31,845 bases of DNA from Verrucomicrobia bacterium UBA7008 (lineage in GTDB: Bacteria; Verrucomicrobiota; Kiritimatiellia; RFP12; UBA1067): positions 1-31,845 of the forward strand of contig DJXI01000088.1 of NCBI GenBank assembly GCA_002449695.1, read 5' to 3'. The translations under genes and the position numbers were made by a program. The notes below the pieces were generated by a model. The model was not told the origin of the DNA, did no database searches, and saw nothing but the letters and a program-made list of their open reading frames with translations. Shown here one piece after another: positions 1 to 7,991 of the stretch (positions are counted from its first letter, which is position 1; each line of letters starts with the position of its first letter).

Positions 1-102
1 TAACGCAGAGACGCAGAGTCGCAGAGGTTGCCGGAGGCTGGGGGCCAGGCCCCCAGTTCGAAACCTTCTCTGCGTCCTCTGCGGCTCTGCGACTCTGCGT
101 TA
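1..102. repeat. Long inverted repeat with nested GC palindrome
   Basis: Bases 1-27 (starting taacgcagagacgcagag) and 76-102 are inverted copies of each other with only two mismatches over 27 bp. Between them, 38-56 is a second perfect palindrome (9-bp arms around one base, ctgggggcc/ggcccccag). The arms are built from a cgcagag unit repeated about every 8 bases. Similar 'acgcagag' repeats are scattered in many environmental bacterial genomes, but no mobility gene is linked here. The left end may continue outside the window. It lies downstream of the LRR gene, so it could act as a transcription stop or be a small non-autonomous element. Confidence 0.8.
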
Positions 103-124
103 AACAACCCTCACCCGAACAACG

Positions 125-139
125 CGGGGACAGACCCCA
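125..139. repeat. Short palindromic repeat, copy 1 (GGGGACAGACCCC)
   Basis: The 15-mer cggggacagacccca occurs here and again, identically, at 31531-31545. It is a GGGG/CCCC mini-palindrome followed here by a run of six T. Such dispersed GGGGACAGACCCC-like words resemble the REP-like elements of other bacteria. That relation is inference from appearance only. Confidence 0.6.
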
Positions 140-150
140 TTTTTTGGTAG

Positions 151-172
151 GGCCGCTTGTCCTCAAGCGGCC
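151..172. repeat. Perfect 9-bp-stem hairpin
   Basis: ggccgcttg (151-159) and caagcggcc (164-172) pair perfectly around the loop tcct. It lies between the repeat cluster and the end of the LRR gene. Neither strand has a T-tract directly after the stem in the sense needed for a classical terminator, so its role is unclear. Confidence 0.55.
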
Positions 173-220
173 GCAATGGTGTCGCGCAAAACAGAGAAGC
201 CCCGCCCTGTACGGAATACG

Positions 221-254
221 GAAAAGCGCCGCGCGCGGCGAATTTGCCGCGCGC
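221..254 (-). terminator. Probable intrinsic terminator of the LRR/C10 unit
   Basis: Reading the minus strand, a 9-bp perfect GC stem (gcgcgcggc/gccgcgcgc, loop of six) is followed by ggcgcttttcc, that is, a short T-run. It begins about 40 nt after the stop codon of the LRR gene. The T-tract is short, so termination may be partial. Confidence 0.45.
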
Positions 255-295
255 AGACGCAGAACGCCGGAACGACCGGCCGTTCGGCTGGAAAA

Positions 296-3200
296 CTACA
301 GCAGGCACGCCGCGCCGCCGGGCGCGACGACGATGATCTCGCCGTCCTCCGTCGAGAGAATCAGCGTCTCGCCGCTCCTGTCGACATCGCACCACGCCGC
401 GAACGATTCGCCCTCCTCCGTGACGACGCGCAGGAAGCCGGTCGTCGCGTCGGCGCCGTCCTCGAGGCACAGCCAGTACAGCCCCGTCCCGTCCTCAAGC
501 GCGCCGGACAGGCAGAACGGCCCTTCCGCGTCGGCCGCCGCCGCAGACGCACGCGGCAGGACGGAACTTTCGTCCGAGATAGCCGTGAGGCTCACTTCCA
601 GCTCATTTGCAAGCATCCGCGGCGCCGTTGCTGGCTTTTCTTCGGACAGAACCAGCCCAGACCCCTGGGAACCATCCCCGCCATCCTCGGCCTTGGCGGC
701 TGCCACCTGATTCGCTCCCACATATATCCAGATCGCATACACCTGCAAGACTTTGCCCTTTGCGACAGGAGCGGCGACTATCCCGCGATCACCCTTCCAG
801 ATGCTGCCTTTAGGATTTGTCGACCATCCGACAAAGGCATATCCTGTGGCCGTGCGATCCCAACCCAGCGCCGCCACGGACGAAAGCTGCGTCTTCACAC
901 CATGCTTGAATCCGACCGAGCGCCACTTGCCAGAGCCGTCGTTCTTGTTGAATTGGATGGCATAACTATCCGTCGCTACGGCCCACGAAGCATATACCGT
1001 CAAAGTTTTACCCTTCGCCGCCGCGGTAGCGACTTTCGCACCATCCGCTTTCCATATCTTATTGTTGCGTGCATCTGCCGTCGTGAGGGACCACCCCTTG
1101 AAGACATATCCGCGCCGAGCCCATCCGAAGCCATTGGCAAGAGTCGGAATGGCCGTGCTGACCCCAGACTTGAAGCCGATCGTACGCCATGTTCCGGCTC
1201 CGTCATTTCGGACGAAATAGATTGCATAGGAGTCGCTGGCGACCGCCCACACGGCATATATATGAAGCGTCTTCCCGATGGCGATGGCGTTCGTGACCTT
1301 CGCCCAGTCCTGCTTCCAGACCGTGCCGCTGTTAGCCTTGGCAAGGCTCGTCGCCCACCCCTTGAAATCATAACCTCGTCGAGCCCAGCCAAGCTTGTTG
1401 AGCGACGTCAACCGGATTGTCTCATCGGCATTCACCTCAATCGTCTCTTTCACATCCGTACTGCCGTCGTTACGGTGAAACACGATTTTGTATGTCAATT
1501 TGTAGTATTCAATGTCATTCACATCAAAGTCAAGGAATGCCGCGCCAAGATCTATCTCATCCTCGTTGATTGTCTCTGCGACCTGTACCTTTTCAAGTGC
1601 AACACACCCCCTAAACGCCCCGTAGCCGATGCTTGTGACCGTGTGGGGGATGCGGATGTTTTCCAGGCCCTCGCACCAGTTGAACGCATACTGTCCAATG
1701 CTGATCAGCCCGACAGGGAGATCTACCTTCGTCAGATAATAACATTCTTGGAACGCATTGTCCGCAATATTTGTCACGCTGCCTCCGAACGACAGCCCGC
1801 TGATATAGTAGGAACGGTAGAATGCGCCCGGAGCTATGTTGCGAACGCTCTTGGGCGTAACAACATTCAGCATCATGGGCGGACAGTAGAGCAGCGTTCC
1901 GCCCGCCTTGTCGCAGACAAAGTCGTCAACGGTCTTAAACGCGGGATTCTGCGCCGAGATTTCGACAGAGCCCAACTTTTGACAATTGCAGAACGAACGA
2001 GGCTCTTGCGTTCGCCCAACGGCATCATTAAACCAATCATCGCACCATGACATGTCGGCGTCGCGATCAAACCAGGTAATGTCCGTCGCACCTTTCCCGA
2101 TCTGGACTCTCTGCAGTTCATCGCAATCGGCGAACGCCTCGACGTCAATCGTCTTCACGCTGTCGGGAACAACGACGCTGCGCAACCCCGAATCACCGTA
2201 AAAAGCGCCTGTGCTGATGCGCGTCACGCCGCCGGGGACAGCGACCTTGCCTTTGCTGGTATCGTTCTCGTCTGCCTGATATCCATACAGTACATTGTTG
2301 ACAATGATGAATCCATCCCTTCGAAGATCCCAGCAGCCGCCGAATGCCTCCTTGCCCATATATGCTATATTGGACGGCAATGAAACATCGTCCAGGCTCG
2401 TGCAGTCATAAAAGGCCCCGTCCCCGAGATAGTCGAGCGAGGATTTGACATCGACGGCAAACAAATCTCTGCAGCGAGCGAACGCCCCCTTGCCAATGCC
2501 CTTGTAAGGCACATTGACAGTCACCTTCGACACGCCCGTGCCGTTAAATACGTATGCCGCTATGCCGCGCCCCTTGTTCAGGACAAGGTTGCCGTACGGA
2601 TTCCAGTTTTCATAGCCGACAATCCAGCCGTCCACCATGAGAAAATCAGGAATGGTCTTGCTATCAAACAGCGCCGCGTTGCACCCGTCAAACACCCAGG
2701 CGCCGACCTCGACGACACTGTCGGGTATGGATACAGAGGTAAGCCCCAAACAGTCCCGAAACGCTTCGTCGCCAATCTTCGTCACGCCTGAAGGAATTGT
2801 CACACTTGAAAGTCCACGGCAGTCTGCAAAAGCCAAGTCACCAATGGTTTTCAATCCAGATACTAATCCAATGGCCTGAAGATTTTCGCAATAACCAAAC
2901 GCCCATCGTCCAATGGTTTTCACCGATGCCGGCAGAACGACACGCGAAAGTCCGTCACATCCATAAAATGCGCCCTCGCCGATTTCTTCGACGCCAGACG
3001 GCACAGTCACAACGGTGGCGTTGAGTGCGTTCGGGCATGCGACGACAACCTTGCCGTTTTTATCACACAGCAGATCGCCTTTGACCGCGTAGAACTGGTT
3101 CTGCGGATCAACCTTGAATTTCGCGATACCCGTGTTTCCAAACGGTGCCAGGCCCATTGTTTCCAACGTGGCGGGCAATGTCATTTCAGTGAGACCAAAG

Positions 3201-3682
3201 CAGTTGAAAAACACCAGATCGCCAAGAGCGGAAACGCCATACGGCAGGATGACTTCTTGAAGGCTGACGCAGCCGTAGAAGGCAGAATCACCGATCTCAC
3301 GCACCCCGTAAGGTATCGACACGCCGGTGATTTCCGTGCAACCTTCAAAAAGACTTTCTCCAAGTGCAACGACGGTATGTCCGTCTACCTTGGACGGGAT
3401 GGTGATGTAGTCGAATGCATCCTTGTCGGCGATTGCGGTCATCGTGGCATTCCTGCCGATGAGCTCATATTCCCATGTTATGCCGGCGCGATCGACAAAT
3501 GTATCGCCAACGGCTGTCTGCGACCCGAAAACCACCGCTACGAAGCCGCCGAGAGCGAACGATTTCAACCGCGACCACGCGGATGATCTGCGCACGCCCC
3601 TGCCCGACGCATGCCATGACCCGTCGAACGATCCGCCGGAATCACTCGCACGTAATGTCGGCGTGTGTAATTCTTTTATCAT
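296..3682 (-). CDS. Secreted BspA-type LRR protein with three InlB-like repeats
   Basis: Encodes 1128 aa. The start is the ATG at 3682, preceded by a strong Shine-Dalgarno (aaaggaagg, 5 nt away). The open frame extends further upstream, but without a comparable site. A hydrophobic segment (about residues 41-57) ending near A-V-G looks like a signal peptide with an unusually long 40-residue N-region. Residues ~65-725 are BspA-type (LRR_5) leucine-rich repeats with recurring I-G-x-x-A-F-x-x-C cores. Three InlB/listeria-type repeats follow (about 727-817, 818-905, 906-989), each with G-W-A-R-R-G-Y, G-W-[AS]-T and V-Y-A-x-W signatures. The last ~140 residues form an acidic, cysteine-containing tail that I do not recognise. 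Role inferred: cell-surface or secreted adhesion or substrate binding. It lies 52 nt downstream of the C10 protease gene and is probably co-transcribed with it. Confidence 0.85.
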   Translation of the reverse strand: MIKELHTPTLRASDSGGSFDGSWHASGRGVRRSSAWSRLKSFALGGFVAVVFGSQTAVGDTFVDRAGITWEYELIGRNATMTAIADKDAFDYITIPSKVDGHTVVALGESLFEGCTEITGVSIPYGVREIGDSAFYGCVSLQEVILPYGVSALGDLVFFNCFGLTEMTLPATLETMGLAPFGNTGIAKFKVDPQNQFYAVKGDLLCDKNGKVVVACPNALNATVVTVPSGVEEIGEGAFYGCDGLSRVVLPASVKTIGRWAFGYCENLQAIGLVSGLKTIGDLAFADCRGLSSVTIPSGVTKIGDEAFRDCLGLTSVSIPDSVVEVGAWVFDGCNAALFDSKTIPDFLMVDGWIVGYENWNPYGNLVLNKGRGIAAYVFNGTGVSKVTVNVPYKGIGKGAFARCRDLFAVDVKSSLDYLGDGAFYDCTSLDDVSLPSNIAYMGKEAFGGCWDLRRDGFIIVNNVLYGYQADENDTSKGKVAVPGGVTRISTGAFYGDSGLRSVVVPDSVKTIDVEAFADCDELQRVQIGKGATDITWFDRDADMSWCDDWFNDAVGRTQEPRSFCNCQKLGSVEISAQNPAFKTVDDFVCDKAGGTLLYCPPMMLNVVTPKSVRNIAPGAFYRSYYISGLSFGGSVTNIADNAFQECYYLTKVDLPVGLISIGQYAFNWCEGLENIRIPHTVTSIGYGAFRGCVALEKVQVAETINEDEIDLGAAFLDFDVNDIEYYKLTYKIVFHRNDGSTDVKETIEVNADETIRLTSLNKLGWARRGYDFKGWATSLAKANSGTVWKQDWAKVTNAIAIGKTLHIYAVWAVASDSYAIYFVRNDGAGTWRTIGFKSGVSTAIPTLANGFGWARRGYVFKGWSLTTADARNNKIWKADGAKVATAAAKGKTLTVYASWAVATDSYAIQFNKNDGSGKWRSVGFKHGVKTQLSSVAALGWDRTATGYAFVGWSTNPKGSIWKGDRGIVAAPVAKGKVLQVYAIWIYVGANQVAAAKAEDGGDGSQGSGLVLSEEKPATAPRMLANELEVSLTAISDESSVLPRASAAAADAEGPFCLSGALEDGTGLYWLCLEDGADATTGFLRVVTEEGESFAAWCDVDRSGETLILSTEDGEIIVVAPGGAACLL

Positions 3683-3734
3683 TGTAGCCTTCCTTTCTTT
3701 GGTTTTATTTGCGTTTTGTGCGTAGCACATCTGC

Positions 3735-6527
3735 TTATTTTCCCCAGACGGCATATACCGTCAGCGTCTGGCCGATCCCGACGGGGCGCTCGACATACGC
3801 CCAATCCTGCTTCCAGATCCTGTTCCCTGTCGCCCATCCCAGGAACCGATAGCCGGGTCGACGCCAGCCAAGTCCGTTCGCAACAGACGGCAGTCTGGTT
3901 TTCTCGCCATACAGAAACCGCACGGACCGGCTTTGCCCCGACCCGTCATTCTTGTTGAACACGATCGTGTATGCGTACGACGGCGCGACATCCCACACCG
4001 CATACGCATTCAACATCCTGCCAGGCTCGACAGGCTTTGCCACATAAGCCCAGTCCTGCTTCCATATTTTCCGCGCGGTCACGTTTGCGACACTGGTAGC
4101 CCAGCCAAGAAACTCATAATTCGTCCGAGTCCAGCCGAGCCCGTTCTTGAGCGCAGGTATGCGTGTCTTCTCCCCGTAGACAAAAGGTGATTCCTGAAAC
4201 ATATCCGTTCCGTCGTTACGACGGAATCTTATCGAATACAGGTTGTCCGGGTCGTAGCAGACGACATTCAGCGTGTCGCCGCAGTCAGCGAAGACATAAT
4301 CCGGAGAGTCCTCGTAAAGCCGATTTCTGAGCGCCGACGGCATGTAGACCGCGGTCAGCCGACTACACCCCTTGAAGGCACGCTGAGACACCTGCCCGAC
4401 ATCCGGTGGAAGCCACAGCTTCGTCAGGGCCGAGCAGCCTTCAAACGCTGCAACGCCGATATTCACCACTGACGAAGGGATTTCCACACCCGTCATGCCG
4501 CGGCAGAAGAAAAACGCCCGTTCGCCGATGTTCGTGACGCTGTCGGCCAGCTTGACTTTTCGCAGAGTGTCACAGCATTCAAACGCACGATTCCCGATCG
4601 CCCGCACAGGATAGCCGCCCAGCGAATCCGGAACCGTCAGTTCGCCTTTGGCACCTGTCACACCCGTAACAACGGCGGAATCCCCGTCGACCTCAAAATC
4701 CCATTCAAGCGGACTTTCACTCCAGTCGGCATAAAGAGTGACATCGCTTTCGACAAGATCGTCGGGCTGGAATGCGCGACCCCCGTCGCGCGCAGCCAAC
4801 CATCCGTTGAAAACGCTGCCGGCCAGCTCTGGAACCGGCAACGACCCGACGGCGGCACCCTTTGCAACATAGCGGAGCGACTCCGGCACATAACCGCCGT
4901 TCGCATCGAATTTTACGATGCAATACACAGTCTTCTTTGGATTCAGTGTCAAATCCACACCCCACACGTTGCCGATCGACCCGGCCGCCTTGCCGCTTGA
5001 CGAATATGACAGATAGGCGTCATCCGTTATGCTCCACTGGGTATCGACGCACGGACCGACCTCCATCTCCCTCTGGCTGGAGACCAGATTTCCCTGTTCG
5101 GCCGACACGGTAAACTTCCCTTCCCCTGCGACACGAAACGCGTACACACCCTTTTCATTTGATCGCATGCTCTGGGAATCCCCCGTCTCGAACACAGCTG
5201 TGACAACTGCTCCAGAAACGGGATTTCCCTTCGCGTCCAGCACCCTCCCGGAAACAACCGAACCGGTCTCGAGCGGGTGGATGTTATAGACGACGTCATC
5301 CAGCTGCGAGAACCCGTATGACTGCGTCAACGGCTCTCCCATAAGATTGTACCAGACATCTTGGCTGCTGCCGTCCCACCCGCAGTTCACATGGCAATAG
5401 ACAAGTGAATCACCGCAGAAACCATATCCGTCAACGACAACCTCATGCCCTCCGGCTCTCATCGAGCTGACTCCGACAACTACCGGCATCCCCGCATCCA
5501 GACTGCCGAGGATCGCACTTCTGACCCTGTCGTTTGTCACAATGTTTCGCTTAAGCGGTTTCGCAAGAATATAGGAAGACACGGAGGCGTACCCAAAGCT
5601 CTCGCGCAAGCCCTTCGCGGCGACGGCGCCCCATGTGCCGGAGCCGTCGGACGCCCACTGCATCCGAGAGGCCGCCCCGACATCATGCAGCAGACGCCCC
5701 AAAGCCTCTCTCTGGTCTTCTCTGTCACACCCTCCTTCGGTCAAAGGCATCTTCTCCCAGTCGTAGATTCCGCCCAGCAGAGTTCTCTCCGCCTCTTTAC
5801 CGTCGATCCAGCACCTGTATGTATCCTGCATAACAGGCTGCGACGGCGCCATCCAATGTCGCATGACCTGGGCGACGGCGGTTGCCACACACCCGCACAC
5901 ATAGTTGTTCGGCGTATAATAGTTGAATGTCGCCTTCCCATTCCATTCGGACTGCCCCCAGCGCGCTTCGACAATAGGTGCAACACACATATCGGAGATT
6001 TCCTGCTTTGACATTTTCGCAGACGTCTGCCCCGCATACCCTGCCTGCGACCTGAGCACCTCCCATTCGGCAGTGAATCCTCTGCATCCAGCGGATCCAG
6101 AACCCGAGCTTCTGGGCAGACCGCGGCCGGCAGCACGCCCTACACCGTCCTCTGTGCAAGCGGACATTCGGCGGCGCATATCCTCGACCAGAAAGCCGAC
6201 GAATGGATTATCCCGGTCATCCAGATTTACGCCTCCTCTGGACGAGAAAGCAATAACCGGAGGAAGCATGGTGTCTGCGGACATGACAACGAACCCGCCT
6301 TCTTCCGTTTCAAATGCATGGCAGACAGGCTCGCCGGCATCGCCGAAAAATGTTTTTGCGCCGCGCAAACCGCTTTGCCCGTTGAAGGATGCCGTAAGAC
6401 GCTTCGCGCCCCGCGCAATCCATACCTGTGCCGCGACACGGGCATCAGCCTGCGAAACCTCAACAGCCGAAACCCCAGACAACGACATGACGGACATGAT
6501 TATCAGCAACGATCTGACAACACGCAT
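3735..6527 (-). CDS. Secreted C10 (streptopain-like) cysteine protease with LRR and InlB-like repeats
   Basis: Encodes 930 aa. Residues 1-21 are a signal peptide (hydrophobic core ending V-S-A). Residues ~25-120 resemble the inhibitory propeptide of streptopain-family proteases. The catalytic domain spans ~180-410: the nucleophile is in G-C-V-A-T-A (Cys213) and the catalytic His in G-G-H-E-V-V-V-D-G-Y (His361), followed by the family's H-V-N-x-G-W segment. Then come a carboxypeptidase-regulatory-like beta domain (~422-492), one InlB-like repeat (~535-602), a short LRR_5 stretch (~640-740), and two more InlB-like repeats (~763-846, 852-930) ending at V-Y-A-V-W-G-K. The start ATG follows gaagaagg at 8 nt. 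Known for the family: papain-like endopeptidases exported as zymogens. Inferred: secreted protein degradation, with LRR/InlB parts for targeting or display. It shares its repeat types with the downstream gene. Confidence 0.88.
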   Translation of the reverse strand: MRVVRSLLIIMSVMSLSGVSAVEVSQADARVAAQVWIARGAKRLTASFNGQSGLRGAKTFFGDAGEPVCHAFETEEGGFVVMSADTMLPPVIAFSSRGGVNLDDRDNPFVGFLVEDMRRRMSACTEDGVGRAAGRGLPRSSGSGSAGCRGFTAEWEVLRSQAGYAGQTSAKMSKQEISDMCVAPIVEARWGQSEWNGKATFNYYTPNNYVCGCVATAVAQVMRHWMAPSQPVMQDTYRCWIDGKEAERTLLGGIYDWEKMPLTEGGCDREDQREALGRLLHDVGAASRMQWASDGSGTWGAVAAKGLRESFGYASVSSYILAKPLKRNIVTNDRVRSAILGSLDAGMPVVVGVSSMRAGGHEVVVDGYGFCGDSLVYCHVNCGWDGSSQDVWYNLMGEPLTQSYGFSQLDDVVYNIHPLETGSVVSGRVLDAKGNPVSGAVVTAVFETGDSQSMRSNEKGVYAFRVAGEGKFTVSAEQGNLVSSQREMEVGPCVDTQWSITDDAYLSYSSSGKAAGSIGNVWGVDLTLNPKKTVYCIVKFDANGGYVPESLRYVAKGAAVGSLPVPELAGSVFNGWLAARDGGRAFQPDDLVESDVTLYADWSESPLEWDFEVDGDSAVVTGVTGAKGELTVPDSLGGYPVRAIGNRAFECCDTLRKVKLADSVTNIGERAFFFCRGMTGVEIPSSVVNIGVAAFEGCSALTKLWLPPDVGQVSQRAFKGCSRLTAVYMPSALRNRLYEDSPDYVFADCGDTLNVVCYDPDNLYSIRFRRNDGTDMFQESPFVYGEKTRIPALKNGLGWTRTNYEFLGWATSVANVTARKIWKQDWAYVAKPVEPGRMLNAYAVWDVAPSYAYTIVFNKNDGSGQSRSVRFLYGEKTRLPSVANGLGWRRPGYRFLGWATGNRIWKQDWAYVERPVGIGQTLTVYAVWGK

Positions 6528-6615
6528 ATGGACAGCCTTCTTCGGTTCACACTACTTCCCCGACGTGCTGATGATCGGATTCGGTGCGGGGAAATAGACA
6601 CCTCCTCCGATGCCT

Positions 6616-6729
6616 CGCGTGAGGTGCTTGAGAATACCTAAAGAGATACAACGGAGAAGGCGAAACTGCACAAACGGCAGCATCTTCTTTGTTGCGTCTC
6701 TTTGTGATAGGTTCTCAAGCTTTCACGCG
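6616..6729 (-). other. Long imperfect hairpin in the leader of the C10 protease gene
   Basis: Bases 6616-~6668 and ~6675-6729 are inverted copies of each other with a few mismatches and small bulges. Both outer ends read cgcgtga when read inward, and both arms contain gcttgaga and aaagaga blocks. The arms meet at a small apical loop (acaaac). The element lies between the candidate promoter at 6837-6866 and the protease start at 6527, so it would fold in the 5' untranslated RNA. The internal mismatches fit either a selected RNA structure or a decayed miniature inverted-repeat element. Confidence 0.7.
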
Positions 6730-6836
6730 ACGCGTCCCAAGCGCGGCTGCGGGCTACTGTTCTTCGCCTTTTCCGCGCGGGAAATCTAGCGCCCGGCATC
6801 ATGACGGCACCCGCCGCCTTTCAACCGAACGCGAAC

Positions 6837-6866
6837 ATTATACCACACCGCCCCTGCGCAAAGCAA
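6837..6866 (-). promoter_or_regulatory. Candidate promoter for the C10/LRR unit
   Basis: On the minus strand: TTGCTT, 18 bp, TATAAT, with an upstream TGG giving an extended -10 (TGTGGTATAATG). The same twelve-base -10 region stands in front of the ydbH-like gene at 19423. Predicted start near 6830, giving a leader of about 300 nt. The rest of the gap 6528-6949 holds this promoter, the large hairpin and no coding gene that I can support. Confidence 0.6.
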
Positions 6867-6949
6867 GCGCGAATGCTACTCGGAGGTGGGCGATCGTCAT
6901 TTCGGCGACAGTTCAAAGAGCGCCGCGAAAGCCATCAGCGGTTTCCAGG

Positions 6950-7192
6950 TCATTTCACGACGCCTTCAGCATTCATCGGCAATCGGTCTTCTTTCCGTAC
7001 TCTTTCGATATATCCATCGATATCCGCAAGGATGTACTGCTCGCCGGCAGTATGCAATGCGCCGTAGCAGCAACGCACGTACTCATCAGCGCCGACGGAG
7101 CGGAAGAGTTCGTATGCGGCACGTCCGGAGATTTTCTTCGCACGACGATACATCTCAAGGCAGTATATCAGAAACCGGCCAGCGTCGCTCAT
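6950..7192 (-). CDS. DUF3791-like small protein
   Basis: Encodes 80 aa. The sequence resembles the DUF3791 family: F-L-I-Y-C-L-E-M-Y, an I-S-G-R-A-A-Y-E-L-F helix, then L-H-T-A-G-E-Q-Y and an acidic I-D-x-Y-I end. The ATG at 7192 overlaps the stop of the upstream gene (ATGA), so translation is probably coupled. In other genomes such small proteins sit beside DUF3990 proteins; I recall this association but cannot verify it here. A likely role is antitoxin or partner of the DUF3990 protein, as inference. Confidence 0.65.
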   Translation of the reverse strand: MSDAGRFLIYCLEMYRRAKKISGRAAYELFRSVGADEYVRCCYGALHTAGEQYILADIDGYIERVRKEDRLPMNAEGVVK

Positions 7193-7437
7193 GCCGATGC
7201 CTCCTCTGGATAGGGTATTACGCCAGTCCTGTCGGCCTCGGCGAACATTTCGCCCAGCATGACAGGGCTGTAATGCCAGAGCTTCAACTTCTCGTCGGCA
7301 AGCTTTTCGTAGAATTCCGAGCGGTACAGCCGATCGGTCGCCTCGGATTCTGAAAGATTCAGCCGCTTCCCGATTTCCGCCACCAGCGGCGGCAGAACCA
7401 GAACGCCCAGAAAGGCTATGTACTGGTTTTCCGTCAC
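7189..7437 (-). CDS. Small helical protein of the DUF3990 cassette
   Basis: Encodes 82 aa from a GTG start (7437) whose GTGA overlaps the stop codon of the DUF3990 gene. The next gene overlaps its own stop in turn. Predicted mostly helical: a hydrophobic N-terminal segment (F-L-G-V-L-V-L-P-P-L), then L-N-L-S-E-S-E-A-T-D-R-L-Y, which looks like a distant relative of the DUF3791 helix-turn unit. No signal peptide or catalytic motif is visible. The function is unknown; position suggests a second antitoxin or adaptor. Confidence 0.6.
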   Translation of the reverse strand: MTENQYIAFLGVLVLPPLVAEIGKRLNLSESEATDRLYRSEFYEKLADEKLKLWHYSPVMLGEMFAEADRTGVIPYPEEASA

Positions 7438-7916
7438 GCGACCACCTCCGATTTCCTGAAGCGGATGAATGAAAGCGCTTTCTCGGTCGCAAACACAAGC
7501 TGATTGTACAGTTGCTTGATCTTCAGCCTTGCAAGCGCCTCGCTCTTCGTGATTTCACCTTCCCGGTAGAGCGTCAATGTCCGGTAAACATCATCATTCG
7601 CCACCGGCCCGAAGACAAGATCTCTTCCTTCCGCGACATTGACCCCCTCGCGGCACGAGCAGACAAAATCAAGCCAGACTTCGTTCGGCTGATCAAACTT
7701 CAACACGTCACAAAACCCAAATGATATGTTTTCGTCTATCTCATACTCGTTCACGACCGGGACGCCACCTTTGCGCAAAACGACCTTTGCGGCAAAGTCC
7801 ACCGCTTGATCACGGTTCAGCGTTGTATAGAACCCCGGCCCGAAGTCAAGCGCATGGCTTGACTTCAGGATTCTCGGCTCTTTCACCTCAACATTGCTGC
7901 CGTGATACAAGACCAT
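7434..7916 (-). CDS. DUF3990 family protein, ADP-ribosyltransferase-like
   Basis: Encodes 160 aa. The N-terminus L-Y-H-G-S (His5), the G-P-G-F-Y-T-T block (Tyr30) followed by a D-Q-A helix, and N-E-V-W (Glu79) are arranged like the H-Y-E triad of diphtheria-toxin-type ADP-ribosyltransferases, a superfamily to which DUF3990 has been assigned. It is the first gene of a three-gene unit with 4-bp overlaps. The start ATG is 10 nt after aaagg. No secretion signal is visible, so it should act in the cytoplasm. Most likely a toxin or nucleotide/protein-modifying effector of a toxin-antitoxin or phage-defence cassette. The family is fairly sure; the target and the toxin role are inference. Confidence 0.75.
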   Translation of the reverse strand: MVLYHGSNVEVKEPRILKSSHALDFGPGFYTTLNRDQAVDFAAKVVLRKGGVPVVNEYEIDENISFGFCDVLKFDQPNEVWLDFVCSCREGVNVAEGRDLVFGPVANDDVYRTLTLYREGEITKSEALARLKIKQLYNQLVFATEKALSFIRFRKSEVVA

Positions 7917-7991
7917 TGTCTGAAAACCTTTATCTATTCTCCGCCATGTCGCCGTTGATGCAGTGCGTCCACGTATAGCCGCCGACCGTTT

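Noticed and set aside
176..2050. Plus-strand 624-codon frame opposite the LRR gene
   Set aside because: It is antisense to a gene with signal peptide, repeats and ribosome site, and has no recognisable domain.
296..3682. Repeat-rich region considered as a CRISPR-like or tandem DNA array
   Set aside because: The periodicity is at the protein level (LRR and InlB-like modules); the DNA copies are diverged and there are no spacers.
7161..7170. Another TGATATACT box on the minus strand
   Set aside because: It lies inside the DUF3791-like gene (codons Leu-Ile-Tyr) and no gene starts shortly downstream, so it is taken as coincidence.
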